From Candidatus Tectimicrobiota bacterium (lineage in GTDB: Bacteria; JACPUC01), in contig JACPUC010000008.1 in assembly GCA_016192455.1 (NCBI GenBank), positions 124,001-188,000 on the forward strand: DNA of 64,000 nt, written 5' to 3'. Below the pieces are notes generated by a model, which had not been told where the DNA came from, searched no databases, and saw only the letters and a list, made by a program, of their open reading frames with translations. Shown piece by piece: positions 8,949 to 17,805 of this stretch; within the stretch, counting starts at the first letter, position 1; each line of letters begins with the position of its first letter. Both the position numbers and the translations under genes were made by a program.

Positions 8949-8977
8949 TTGACAGTGCTTGCGGCAACACCTATCGT
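8949..8977 (+). promoter_or_regulatory. Sigma70-like promoter of tatA
   Basis: A perfect -35 (TTGACA, 8949-8954), a 17-base spacer and a -10 of TATCGT (8972-8977), followed by an A+T-richer stretch. It lies about 60 bases upstream of the tatA start. Confidence 0.7.
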
Positions 8978-9033
8978 ACCGTATGATTGAGGAGTGTACG
9001 CTATCCCCTTCCCCTCCCTAAGGACCTTCCAGA

Positions 9034-9288
9034 ATGCTCGGCTTTATCGGCATGCCCGGACCACTTGAGCTGGTTATCATTGCGTTCATCGTCTTGGTTA
9101 TTTTTGGCAAGGGAAGGTTACCGGAGCTGGGCAGCGGCCTGGGGAAGGGAATCAGCAACTTCAAGCGCGCTCTCACTGGCAAAGAGGAGATCGACGTGAC
9201 GCCCACGGCGTCCAAAACCCAGCGGGCTGAAGTCGAAGAGTCCAACAGCAAGAAAAAGGCGGAGACCGAAAAACTTCCCGAATCCTAA
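9034..9288 (+). CDS. tatA: Sec-independent (twin-arginine) translocase subunit TatA/TatE
   Basis: 84 residues, ATG at 9034 with AAGGACC upstream. One N-terminal membrane helix ([14 protein letters not shown]) is followed by the hallmark [17 protein letters not shown] hinge and amphipathic helix. The tail is charged, rich in Lys and Glu, and cytoplasmic. TatA oligomers form the passage for folded proteins in the Tat pathway with TatC and TatB. No tatC is nearby, so the gene is a separate unit, with its own promoter upstream and a terminator downstream. Confidence 0.95.
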   Translation: MLGFIGMPGPLELVIIAFIVLVIFGKGRLPELGSGLGKGISNFKRALTGKEEIDVTPTASKTQRAEVEESNSKKKAETEKLPES

Positions 9289-9470
9289 GCTCCCCTCCCA
9301 GCTTAGACCAGCAGCGAGCAGTGGTGCGAGCCTCGCCAGCTTCCCTCCCTGATAAGCCGTGGCATTTGGCGGAGGCGGAGCAGCGTCAAGGAAAGCAGCC
9401 CTGGCGTCTCGTGAACCTGTGGGATGGAGCGAGCTGGGGTGCCGAGCCCAGTGCGGCTCGGCATTTTTTT
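9289..9470 (+). ncRNA. Possible structured RNA between tatA and its terminator
   Basis: The stretch between the tatA stop and the terminator is long for a 3' UTR. CCCAGCT near 9297 is complementary to AGCTGGG near 9434, just before the terminator, so the ends could pair. The segment around 9390-9405 (AAGGAAAGCAGCC), followed by TGTGGGATGGAGC, faintly resembles the 3' half of small bacterial SRP RNA. The conserved 5' side of SRP domain IV (GUCAGG-YCC) is not intact, so I do not call it ffs. It may only be 3' UTR. Confidence 0.25.
9440..9470 (+). terminator. Rho-independent terminator after tatA
   Basis: Eight-base-pair G+C-rich stem GCCGAGCC (9441-9448) with GGCTCGGC (9455-9462), a 6-base loop, and seven T residues at 9464-9470. 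It is the clearest intrinsic terminator in the window. Confidence 0.9.
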
Positions 9471-9724
9471 CACCTGAGCCAGGCGGCGACGCTCTTCCCC
9501 TGCCGCAAGGCAGGCGGTTCGCGCCGCCGCGGCAACGCAACGCCGCGGGCGAGGAGAGGATGACGGTCGTCTCCCTTGTCGGGGCGAAGTTGCCGCGGGG
9601 GGTACAACTTCCCCGCCGCGTCGGCACTGCTCTCCGGCCCTACCAACAGAGAGGTCTTAGCACCGTGCGTGGCTGCCGGCGGCGACCTCATGACCGCAAC
9701 CTGAGACGCTTTCAGGCGTAACCT

Positions 9725-11962
9725 ATGATGCGACGGCTTGAAACGATCATCGAAATGGTCGGTTCCTACCACCCGGAGGACAACCTTGACCTCATCGGCA
9801 AGGCCTACGTCTTCACCGCCAAGGCGCACCGGGGGCAGGTGCGCCGCTCCGGCCAACCCTACCTCTCCCACCCCATGGAGGTAGGGGGCATCCTCGCCGA
9901 CATGAAGATGGATGCCATCACCGTCACCGCCGGCCTCCTGCACGACACCGTCGAAGACGCGAGCATTCAGATCAAGGAGCTGCGGGAGATTTTCGGCACC
10001 CATGTAGCCGATATCGTGGAGGGTTTGACGAAGATCAGCCAGATCGAGTTCGGCAGCCACCAGAAGCGGCAGGCCGAGAACTTCCGCAAGATGGTGCTGG
10101 CGATGGCCAAGGACATCCGCGTCATCATCGTCAAGCTGGCCGATCGGCTCCACAATATGCGCACGCTGGAGTACCTCAGCCCTGAGAAGCAGCGTCGCAT
10201 CGCGCGTGAGACCCTGGACATCTATGCGCCAATCGCCGATCGCCTCGGCATCGGCTGGGTGAAAAACGAGCTGGACGATATCTCCCTCTCCTACCTCGAC
10301 CCGCAGGCCTACCAGGAGATAGCCGCCCACGTGGCGAGCAACTTCGCGGCGCGTGAAGAGTATATCGCCAAGGTGACGAAGATCGTCTCCGACGAGCTCG
10401 CCAAGGAGGGGGTGCCGGCGACGATCAGCGGGCGACCGAAGCACTTCTACAGCATCTACCGGAAGATGCACGATCAACAGATCTCCTTCGACCAGGTCTA
10501 CGATATCGTCGCGTTGCGCCTCATCACCGACGAGGTGAAGCACTGCTACGCCAGCCTGGGCTTGATCCACTCCCTCTGGACACCGATCCCGGGACGTTTC
10601 AAGGACTTCATCGCCATCCCCAAGAGCAACCTCTACCGATCCCTGCACACCACGGTGATCGGTCCGGAGGGGAAGCGTGTCGAGTTTCAGATTCGCACGG
10701 AGGAGATGCACAGCATCGCCGAGAACGGCATCGCCGCGCACTGGCGCTACAAACAGGGCAGCCCGGCGGACGAGTCCATTGACCCCAAGTTCACCTGGCT
10801 GCGGCACCTCATCGAGTGGCAACAAGACCTGAAGGACCCCCAAGAGTTCCTCGACACGGTGAAGATCGACCTCTTCCCCGACGAGGTCTACGTCTTTACG
10901 CCGCGCGGCGAGGTGAAGGCGTTTCCTCGCGGGGCCACCCCCATCGACTTCGCCTACGCCGTGCATACAGAGATCGGCAACCATTGCGTGGGGTGCAAGC
11001 TGAACGGCCGCATGGTGCCGCTGAAGAGCGAATTGAAGAACGGCGAGATCGTCGAAATCCTCACCTCCTCACGGCACGTTCCCAGCAAAGACTGGCTGAA
11101 GATCGTCAAGACCAGTCGCGCCAAGGCGAAGATTCGGGCCTGGATCAAGAAGGAGCAGAAGGATCGCAGCATCGCCTTCGGCTGGGAGCTTTGCGAACGC
11201 GAGCTGCACCGTTGCGGCCTCAGCCCGGCTCAGACGCTGAAGGGAAAACAGGGCGTCGAGCTGGCGAAACGCTTCGGGTTCCTCACCCTCGATGACCTGA
11301 TGGGCGCCATTGGGTATGGCAAGGTGTCGGCCAAGCAGGTGGCGGCGAAGCTACTCGCGGAGCGGGCCGCGGAGCAGCCCGCTGGGCAGGAGAACGGCCA
11401 GGCCGAGATCGCGCCCAAGCCCCAACCCGCGGCGGCCAAGAAGCTCGGCGCGCCCGGCGGGGTGAAGCTCGACGGCATCGACAACGTCTTCATCCGTTTC
11501 GCTCGCTGTTGCAACCCGGTGCCGGGCGACTCCATCGTCGGCTTCATCACCCGAGGGCGCGGCGTCACCGTGCACGTGCACGACTGCCCCACCCTCCTTG
11601 ATGAAGGCGTGGAGACGGAGCGGCGCGTCGAGGTCGAGTGGGTTCAAGAGACCAGCGGCGAGCGCCGGCCGATGAAGATCTGCGCCGTCACCGAGGATCG
11701 CACCGGCATCCTCAGCGAGATTTGCAGCGCCATCTCCGCCAGCCAGGCGAATATCACCCAGGCCAACGTTGCCACCACCGAGGACAACCGGGCCTTCCAT
11801 GAGTTCTCGGTGGAGATCACCGATCTTCCCCACCTGCGTCGCGTGCTCGACGCCATCCGCAAGGTGAAGGGGGTCGAATGGGTGGAGCGGGCCCGAACGC
11901 GCCCGACGCGCTCTCGGCGGGCCTTGCGCTCCTACCTCAATCGGCGGCAGATCAAAGCCTAG
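9725..11962 (+). CDS. rel: Bifunctional (p)ppGpp synthetase/hydrolase (RelA/SpoT family)
   Basis: 745 residues. The HD hydrolase domain comes first, with HDTVED placing His73/Asp74 at the metal site. The synthetase domain has GRPKHFYSIYRKM and the RFKD motif in PGRFKDFIAIPKSNLYRSLHT; RxKD, rather than the RelA-type ExDD, marks a bifunctional enzyme. A TGS domain (DEVYVFTPRGEVKAFPRGATP), the helical and conserved-cysteine region (RFARCCNPVPGD) and a C-terminal ACT domain follow. It makes and degrades the stringent-response alarmones. The ribosome binding site before ATG 9725 is weak. The gene lies alone after the tatA terminator. Confidence 0.96.
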   Translation: MMRRLETIIEMVGSYHPEDNLDLIGKAYVFTAKAHRGQVRRSGQPYLSHPMEVGGILADMKMDAITVTAGLLHDTVEDASIQIKELREIFGTHVADIVEGLTKISQIEFGSHQKRQAENFRKMVLAMAKDIRVIIVKLADRLHNMRTLEYLSPEKQRRIARETLDIYAPIADRLGIGWVKNELDDISLSYLDPQAYQEIAAHVASNFAAREEYIAKVTKIVSDELAKEGVPATISGRPKHFYSIYRKMHDQQISFDQVYDIVALRLITDEVKHCYASLGLIHSLWTPIPGRFKDFIAIPKSNLYRSLHTTVIGPEGKRVEFQIRTEEMHSIAENGIAAHWRYKQGSPADESIDPKFTWLRHLIEWQQDLKDPQEFLDTVKIDLFPDEVYVFTPRGEVKAFPRGATPIDFAYAVHTEIGNHCVGCKLNGRMVPLKSELKNGEIVEILTSSRHVPSKDWLKIVKTSRAKAKIRAWIKKEQKDRSIAFGWELCERELHRCGLSPAQTLKGKQGVELAKRFGFLTLDDLMGAIGYGKVSAKQVAAKLLAERAAEQPAGQENGQAEIAPKPQPAAAKKLGAPGGVKLDGIDNVFIRFARCCNPVPGDSIVGFITRGRGVTVHVHDCPTLLDEGVETERRVEVEWVQETSGERRPMKICAVTEDRTGILSEICSAISASQANITQANVATTEDNRAFHEFSVEITDLPHLRRVLDAIRKVKGVEWVERARTRPTRSRRALRSYLNRRQIKA

Positions 11963-12035
11963 CGCATCCCCTAAGTTCCATCACCTAATTCTGCGGGACC
12001 TTCTCCCCTCACGCACCCGCAAGGGCTGATCGTAG

Positions 12036-12054
12036 GGGCGGGGCTTCCCCGCCC
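12036..12054. repeat. G+C-rich palindromic hairpin (REP-like)
   Basis: GGGCGGGG (12036-12043), a 3-base loop CTT, then CCCCGCCC (12047-12054): a perfect 8-bp stem just after rel, without a following T-run. It resembles the dispersed intergenic palindromes found in high-G+C genomes. No second copy is evident in this window. Confidence 0.4.
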
Positions 12055-12496
12055 GAAACCAAGGCGGCGAGGGAACCTTGTCCCCTCGCGCACCCCGCTT
12101 ACGCAAGCCGCTACGCAGCTCGCGGGGAGGAGGGGTGTGGGAGAGCCTGGGCCCCTCACCAGCCCCTTGGCAATGCAGCGAACAACGCCGCACATAGGTG
12201 CGCGAACGTGCGAGACGCCACACGAGCCCGCCGCATCGCACGGCCTCCCCACGCCGCCTCTCCGCCTCCTTCCAGGTCCCATCTCGGACGCGCCGCGCCC
12301 TGCGTCGCAGCGATGGCCATGCCGCAAATTTTGGGCGGCGAGCCTCGAAATCACCTTGCAGCAGATCGCCTGCCTGTTCATACTGGAAGAGATTTACCCC
12401 GTAGAGCGGGGCGTGAGAGAGCGGCGCTTCTCTTCGCGGCAGGTCGTGCGGCGACCTTAGGTCTGAAGCCTCAGGGATGAAGGTTTCCAGGTAGAA

Positions 12497-12526
12497 TTGA
12501 CAGCGCGGCAGGAGATTGGCTATAGT
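12497..12526 (+). promoter_or_regulatory. Sigma70-like promoter upstream of the cox operon
   Basis: TTGACA (12497-12502), an 18-base spacer and TATAGT (12521-12526). Transcription would start about 550 bases before coxB, so either the oxidase operon has a long leader or a separate short transcript begins here. Confidence 0.6.
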
Positions 12527-13084
12527 TCGTCTTTGTTGTTGCCGGAAGTTCTACTATTTACTGTGAGCATGCGCGCCACCGGAGGAGCCTCATGCCGGCA
12601 CGGAGGCCAGCCTCTCCCGGGTTGCACGAAGAGAGCCTGAGTTTCTCTTCTCCACGCAGGCGAGGGTGATGCAGTTCGTGTCATGGTGCCGCTGCGGGCA
12701 CCTAGCCTATAGATGGTGATGTTATTTCAGGGGGAAACGCGCCGCGGTGGTGCTAAGGAGGGTTGCTGAGGGTTGGTACGAAGTGGCCCGCCGTGCTGAG
12801 CCGGGCGGATTTCTACCAAATTCTTAGCCCACTCACGACTCAGTCGCCGCAAGTGCCCGCCCATCCCTGAGAGTGCCTGACTCATAACGTTTGGCTCCGC
12901 GCCCTTAACACATGGCCCAGAGACAGCCCGCCAGGAGGCCAGGATTGCCGTCGCGGCTGAAGCCTGCGAGGCCCGCCGCGGCCCGCCTCCGTCGACGGCG
13001 GCGGCTGGTTTCGGCTCCTGCTCGGCGTCGGGCAGATTTGCCGTTTCGACACCGCGCTGATCCCCAGAGGAAGGAAACCGCCAC

Positions 13085-13756
13085 ATGCTGAGTTGGCTCC
13101 CTGAGAATATCGCCTCGTACGGCGACAAGATCGACTCGCTCATGTACCTCGTGTACTACATCACGGGGACGGCCTTCGTGGTCACCGAGCTGGCTCTGAT
13201 CATCTTCCTCATCCTCTACCGGAGGAAACCGGGCCGACCGGCCGCCTACATCACCGGGAACCGCGCCAGGCAGGCGCTCTGGACCCTCGTCCCCCTGGCC
13301 GTCATCCTGGCGATCGACCTCTCCCTCGACTTCAAGGGGACGCCAGTGTGGAACGAGGTCAAGGCGGCGATCCCGCCGAGCAACGTCTTGGTTCAGGTGC
13401 AGGCCAAGCAGTTCAATTGGGAGGTCCACTACCCGGGCCCCGATGGCAAGCTCGGCACGGCTGATGACCTCGTCATGGACAACCAGCTCCATGTGCCGGT
13501 CAACCAGGTGGTGAAGGTCCGCCTCAAGTCGCAGGATGTCATCCACAGCCTCTTCCTGCCAAACCTGCGCTTCAAGCAGGATGTCCTCCCTGGGCGCGAG
13601 ATCGACGGCTGGTTCAAGGCCACCAAGACCGGCACCTACCCGATGCCCTGCGCGGAGCTCTGCGGCTTCGGACATTCCGGCATGTACGGCCAGATCACGG
13701 TCCACAGCGCCGAGGACTACCAAGCCTGGGTTCGGCAGCAGTGGCCCTCCTCGTAG
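13085..13756 (+). CDS. coxB: Cytochrome c oxidase subunit II
   Basis: 223 residues, ATG 13085 after AGAGGAAGG. Two N-terminal membrane helices lie at about 24-46 and 64-82, followed by the periplasmic cupredoxin domain. All CuA ligands are present: His154, Cys189, Glu191, Cys193, His197 and Met200 (CAELCGFGHSGM). The aromatic electron-entry segment is QFNWEVHYPG. There is no C-terminal cytochrome c domain (no CxxCH), so this is aa3-type rather than caa3-type and needs a separate cytochrome c. It is the first gene of a ten-gene oxidase operon and lies 75 bases before coxA. Confidence 0.96.
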   Translation: MLSWLPENIASYGDKIDSLMYLVYYITGTAFVVTELALIIFLILYRRKPGRPAAYITGNRARQALWTLVPLAVILAIDLSLDFKGTPVWNEVKAAIPPSNVLVQVQAKQFNWEVHYPGPDGKLGTADDLVMDNQLHVPVNQVVKVRLKSQDVIHSLFLPNLRFKQDVLPGREIDGWFKATKTGTYPMPCAELCGFGHSGMYGQITVHSAEDYQAWVRQQWPSS

Positions 13757-13831
13757 CCGCTGGCAGGGCCGAGCCGCGGACGCCACCGTGAACCGCCACA
13801 GGTTGGTGCGATTCCAGAGAGAGGTTCCCCG

Positions 13832-15622
13832 ATGAACGAAACCGCCGCCGTTGCGCACGCCACGCATGAATCCCCTGGATTCGTGCGGACCTACCTCTTC
13901 TCCACCGATCACAAGATGATCGCCAAGCAGTTCCTCTGGCTCGGCTTGATCATGATGCTGCTGGGCGGGCTGCTGGCCCTCATGGTGCGCTGGGAACTCG
14001 CCTGGCCCGAAACCCAGCTTCCTCTCATGAACCTCATCTCCGAGAAGACCTGGGAGGCCCTCAACGAATCCGGCTCCTGGATCGCCCGCATGATCCCCAA
14101 TGGCTTTATCAGCCCGGAATCCTACAACTCGCTGTTCACCATGCACGCCACGATCATGGTCTTCCTCGTGGTCATGCCCATTCTCGTCGGCACCTTCGGC
14201 AATTTCCTCATCCCGCTGCAGATCGGCGCGCCGGACATGGCCTTTCCGGTCCTCAACATGCTGTCGTTCTGGACCACGGCGCTGGGTGGCCTGGTGATGC
14301 TCGCCGGCTTCTTCGTCCCGGGCGGACACGCCGCCGGCGGCTGGACCGCCTATGCCCCCCTCTCGGCCCAGGCGATCTACACCGGCGTCAACTGGGGCCA
14401 GCACCTCTGGCTGATCAGCCTCTTCATCCTGGGCGTCGGCTCGCTCATGGGCTCGATCAACTACATCACCACCGTCATCAACATGCGGGCCCGCGGCATG
14501 ACCTGGTTCCGCATGCCGTTGACCATCTGGTCGTTGTTCATCACCGCCGTCCTCCTGCTCTTCGCGCTTCCCGTGCTGCAGGCGGCGGCCGTCCTGCTGC
14601 TCTTTGACCGCACCCTGGGAACGAGTTTCTACCTCCCCGCCGGCGGCGGCGAGCCGCTGCTCTGGCAGCACCTCTTCTGGTTCTTCGGGCACCCCGAAGT
14701 CTACGTCCTCATCCTGCCCGCCATGGGGATTGTCTGCGACATCCTGCCCGTTTTCTCCCGCAAGCCGATCTTCGGCTACAAGGCCATGGCCGTGGCGATG
14801 ATCTCGATCGCCTTCCTCGGCTTCATCGTCTGGGGCCACCACATGTTCATCAGCGGCATGAACCCGAGCCTAGCGGTGGGCTTCTCGATCACCACCATCC
14901 TCATCTCGGTGCCCGCCGCCCTCATCACCATGAACTGGATCGCCACCCTCTTCCGCGCTTCGATCCGCTTCACCACCCCGATGCTGTTCGCCCTCGGGGT
15001 GGTCTCGATGTTCATCATCGGCGGCCTGTCGGGCATCTTCCTGGGACTGGCGCCGACCGATATCTTCCTCCACGACACCTACTTCGTCGTAGCCCACTTC
15101 CACTATATCGTCTTCGGGTTCAGCATCCTCGGCATCTTCGCCGGCATCTATTTCTGGTTCCCGAAGATGTTCGGCCGCAAGCTGAACGAAACGCTGGGGA
15201 AGATTCACTTCCTCGCCACCTTCATCACCTTCAACCTGGTCTTCTTTCCGATGCACATGCTGGGCATCGGCGGCCACATGCGCCGCATCTACAACCCGCT
15301 GCAGTACCCCTTCCTGGAGCCGCTGCAGCCGATGAACGTCTTCATCACCGTCAGCGCCTTCCTCCTCGGGGCATCGCAGATTCTCTTCATGATCAACTTC
15401 TTCTGGGGCCTGGCCGGGAAGAAGACGTGGGAGCAGAACCCCTGGGAGGCGAATACCCTGGAGTGGACGGCCGCGCCGCCGCGGCCGCCGCATGGGAACT
15501 TCCTCACGCCGCCGATCGTGCATCACGGTCCTTATGTCTACAGCCTGCCTGGGAGTACGCAGGACTGGGCGCCGCAGAACGAGGAGCTCCCAGGCAAGCT
15601 TGCCAGGGCCGCCGCCGGCTAG
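13832..15622 (+). CDS. coxA: Cytochrome c oxidase subunit I
   Basis: 596 residues, ATG 13832 with GAGAGG upstream. It is the catalytic haem-copper subunit that reduces O2 to water and pumps protons. Ligands are visible: His105 (MHATIMVF) and His424 for haem a, His422 for haem a3 (AHFHYIVFG), and His287, His336 and His337 for CuB. Tyr291 is the crosslinked tyrosine in GHPEVY. D-channel residues are present: Asn124, Asp135 (IGAPDMAFP), Asn142 and Glu289. The helix VIII segment that is normally PTGIK reads PAALI, so the K-channel lysine and its neighbouring threonine are missing. That is unusual for a type A enzyme with an intact D channel. Confidence 0.96.
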   Translation: MNETAAVAHATHESPGFVRTYLFSTDHKMIAKQFLWLGLIMMLLGGLLALMVRWELAWPETQLPLMNLISEKTWEALNESGSWIARMIPNGFISPESYNSLFTMHATIMVFLVVMPILVGTFGNFLIPLQIGAPDMAFPVLNMLSFWTTALGGLVMLAGFFVPGGHAAGGWTAYAPLSAQAIYTGVNWGQHLWLISLFILGVGSLMGSINYITTVINMRARGMTWFRMPLTIWSLFITAVLLLFALPVLQAAAVLLLFDRTLGTSFYLPAGGGEPLLWQHLFWFFGHPEVYVLILPAMGIVCDILPVFSRKPIFGYKAMAVAMISIAFLGFIVWGHHMFISGMNPSLAVGFSITTILISVPAALITMNWIATLFRASIRFTTPMLFALGVVSMFIIGGLSGIFLGLAPTDIFLHDTYFVVAHFHYIVFGFSILGIFAGIYFWFPKMFGRKLNETLGKIHFLATFITFNLVFFPMHMLGIGGHMRRIYNPLQYPFLEPLQPMNVFITVSAFLLGASQILFMINFFWGLAGKKTWEQNPWEANTLEWTAAPPRPPHGNFLTPPIVHHGPYVYSLPGSTQDWAPQNEELPGKLARAAAG

Positions 15623-15759
15623 TCGGCCCGCGGCCGCGCTCGAGATGACCGTCGTGGCGTCGCTGCTCCGCGGATGAGGCAAGGGCCCCGCCCAGAGGCG
15701 GCCACCGCGTCCATCGCCGCGCTTCTCGTGAACGAGAATGTCGCGTAGGAAGAAGAACC

Positions 15760-16794
15760 ATGCCGGCAGGTTTCCCGGCCACACGCGAGCATCAGCCTGA
15801 CGCCGCCGGGGCGGCCGCCTCCCGCGCGCTGCACCACTACACCATCGCCACGGCCGCCGCCACGCTCTTCCTCATCTTCGTGGGGGGGCTGGTCACCAGC
15901 ACGGGGTCGGGGCTGGCAGTGCCGGACTGGCCTCTCTCCTTCGGGCGCCTCTTCCCGCCCATGGTCGGCGGCGTCTTCTACGAGCACGGGCACCGCATGG
16001 TGGCGGCCTCGGTCGGCATTCTCACCGTCATCCTGGCGATCTGGGTCTGGCAGCGGGAGCCGCGACCGTGGGTCCGCCGCCTCGCCGCCGCAAGCCTGGC
16101 GGCGATCATCGTGCAGGGGTTGCTCGGCGGGCTCACCGTGCTGCTGCGGCTGCCCACGGCGGTCTCGGTGCTGCATGCCAGCCTGGCGCAGTTCTTCTTC
16201 GGCCTCGTGGTGACGCTGGCGGTCTGCACGGGTCCCTGGTGGCGGCGCCTTGAGCAGCACGGCGCAGCCGTGGTGACGGAGGCGGCGGGCCCGCGCGGCT
16301 CCGCCGGCATGCTCTTCCTCGGCAGCCTGCTCACCACGCTCCTCATCTACGCCCAGATCATTCTTGGGGCGGTAATGCGACACCTCGGCGCCGGGCTGGC
16401 GATTCCAGACTTCCCCCTGGCGTTCGGCCGCTTGGTGCCCCCCCTCGCCTTCCCGCCGGTCATCATCCATTACCTGCATCGGCTCGGCGCGCTCGCCGTC
16501 ACGCTCGCCGTCATCTACCTGGTGACGCGCGTGCGCGCCCGCAGCGGTCCCCACGATGGCCTGCGGGGAACGGCCTGGATGCTCCTCGGGATACTCTTCG
16601 CGCAGCTTGCCCTGGGCGCGGCGACGATCTGGAGCCATCGTGCCGTGCCTCCCACCACGCTGCACGTTGCGGGAGGCGCCGCACTTCTGGCCGTCAGCCT
16701 CATCCTGACCCTGCGTTCGTTCCGCGTCTGGCGAGCCGCCGCCGGGCGCTTCGCCGCCACGCATGGCCTCATCTCGGAGCAGGCGCCGGCATGA
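15760..16794 (+). CDS. ctaA: Heme A synthase (COX15/CtaA)
   Basis: 344 residues, ATG 15760 after AGGAAGAAG. It oxidises the C8 methyl group of haem O to give haem A for the oxidase. About eight membrane helices form two homologous halves. Haem-ligand histidines appear in EHGHRMVA and LHASLAQ in the first half, and in HYLHRLGALA and TLHVAGG in the second. The signature GGLVTSTGSGLAVPDWPLSFG is clear and is echoed in the second half by RHLGAGLAIPDFPLAFG. The stop codon overlaps the ctaB start (ATGA), so the two haem-modifying enzymes are translationally coupled. Confidence 0.95.
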   Translation: MPAGFPATREHQPDAAGAAASRALHHYTIATAAATLFLIFVGGLVTSTGSGLAVPDWPLSFGRLFPPMVGGVFYEHGHRMVAASVGILTVILAIWVWQREPRPWVRRLAAASLAAIIVQGLLGGLTVLLRLPTAVSVLHASLAQFFFGLVVTLAVCTGPWWRRLEQHGAAVVTEAAGPRGSAGMLFLGSLLTTLLIYAQIILGAVMRHLGAGLAIPDFPLAFGRLVPPLAFPPVIIHYLHRLGALAVTLAVIYLVTRVRARSGPHDGLRGTAWMLLGILFAQLALGAATIWSHRAVPPTTLHVAGGAALLAVSLILTLRSFRVWRAAAGRFAATHGLISEQAPA

Positions 16795-17696
16795 TGATCC
16801 AATCGCAGACCTTCTCTTTGGAGCGGGAGACCATGCGGCAACGCGTGGCGGACTACCTGACGCTCACCAAGCCGCGCGTGGTGCCCATGGTGCTGCTGGC
16901 CACGGCGATCGGCTACTACCTCGGCGTTGGCGCCGAGGCGAGCTGGTGGCCGCTGCTGCATACGCTCATCGCCACCGCCCTCGCCGCCGGGGGCACGATG
17001 GCACTGAACCAGTACCTGGAGCGCGATCTCGACGCCCTCATGCAGCGCACCTGCCGACGCCCCCTCCCCGATGGGCGCCTGCAGCCGCGGGCGGCTCTCA
17101 TCTTCGGCACCCTCCTCATCTCGGCGGGGCTGCTCCACCAAGCCGCCGCGGTGAGCCTGCTGAGCGCCTCGGCGACTGCCACCACGGTCGCCGGCTACCT
17201 CTTCGCCTACACGCCGCTGAAGTCGCGGACACCGTGGTGCAGCATCCCGGGCGCCCTCGCCGGCGCGCTGCCGCCGGCAACCGGCTGGATCGCCGCGCGG
17301 GGAACCATCAACGTCGAGACGGCGGTCCTCGTGGCCCTCCTCTTCGTGTGGCAGTTGCCGCACTCCCTGGCCATCGCCTGGCTGTACCGAGAAGACTACG
17401 CGCGGGCCGGCTTCCGATTGCTGCCAGTGGTGCAGCCCGATGGTCGCAGCACGGCGCTCCAGGTGGCGCTCAACAGCGTCGCCCTCCTCGCCGCGGGCCT
17501 CCTTCCCAGCCTCGTGGGGATGACCGGCAGCACCTCCTTCTTCGTTGCTCTCGGTCTCGGCGCGGCCTTTCTGGCCTGCTGCCTGCACTTGGCGCTGCGC
17601 CTCTCGAACGCCGCGGCGCAGCGCGTGGTCCTCGCCTCGCTCCTCTACCTGCCGGTGCAGTTCGCCATCATGGCCTGGGATAAGGTGCCGTGGTGA
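16791..17696 (+). CDS. ctaB: Protoheme IX farnesyltransferase (heme O synthase)
   Basis: 301 residues. It attaches farnesyl to the haem B vinyl group to make haem O, the substrate of CtaA. UbiA-type prenyltransferase features are visible: LTKPRVVPMVLLATAIGYYLG at the N-terminus and the Asp-rich motif NQYLERDLDALMQRTCRRPL. The second conserved loop is YTPLKSRTPWCSIPGALAGALPP. About eight membrane helices are expected. The start overlaps the ctaA stop by 4 bases; a second in-frame ATG lies one codon downstream. Confidence 0.95.
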   Translation: MMIQSQTFSLERETMRQRVADYLTLTKPRVVPMVLLATAIGYYLGVGAEASWWPLLHTLIATALAAGGTMALNQYLERDLDALMQRTCRRPLPDGRLQPRAALIFGTLLISAGLLHQAAAVSLLSASATATTVAGYLFAYTPLKSRTPWCSIPGALAGALPPATGWIAARGTINVETAVLVALLFVWQLPHSLAIAWLYREDYARAGFRLLPVVQPDGRSTALQVALNSVALLAAGLLPSLVGMTGSTSFFVALGLGAAFLACCLHLALRLSNAAAQRVVLASLLYLPVQFAIMAWDKVPW

Positions 17697-17805
17697 TGCG
17701 GGTGGGAAGTACGAGGAAGGGTGAGTTGGACGCGGGGGAGGACGTACCGGCAGGCGATAGCGTGCGAGGAACGACTGCTCGTTCCTCTGGAGGAGGAGGA
17801 GTACC

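Larger units (their letters stand above)
11963..13084 (+). other. Long non-coding leader region upstream of the cox operon
   Basis: About 1.1 kb without a credible gene; the frames in it are compositional artefacts. It contains a G+C-rich hairpin at 12036-12054, a small hairpin CCCCG-TAGAG-CGGGG near 12398-12412, the promoter at 12497-12526, and a GAAGAGA/TCTCTTC stem (12628-12650). Downstream of the promoter about 550 bases remain before coxB, enough for a regulatory leader or a small RNA. Confidence 0.5.

Noticed and set aside
9380-9460. Signal recognition particle RNA (ffs)
   Set aside because: Only the 3' half resembles it; the GUCAGG side and the stem around the tetraloop are missing, so it is left as a weak candidate RNA.
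11971-12381. 136-residue minus-strand frame after rel
   Set aside because: Cys/Arg/Gly-rich product of a G+C palindromic stretch, with no ribosome binding site or homology pattern.
12905-14842. 645-residue minus-strand open frame
   Set aside because: Antisense to coxB and coxA, whose conserved metal ligands prove the plus strand; rich in Glu, Arg and His.
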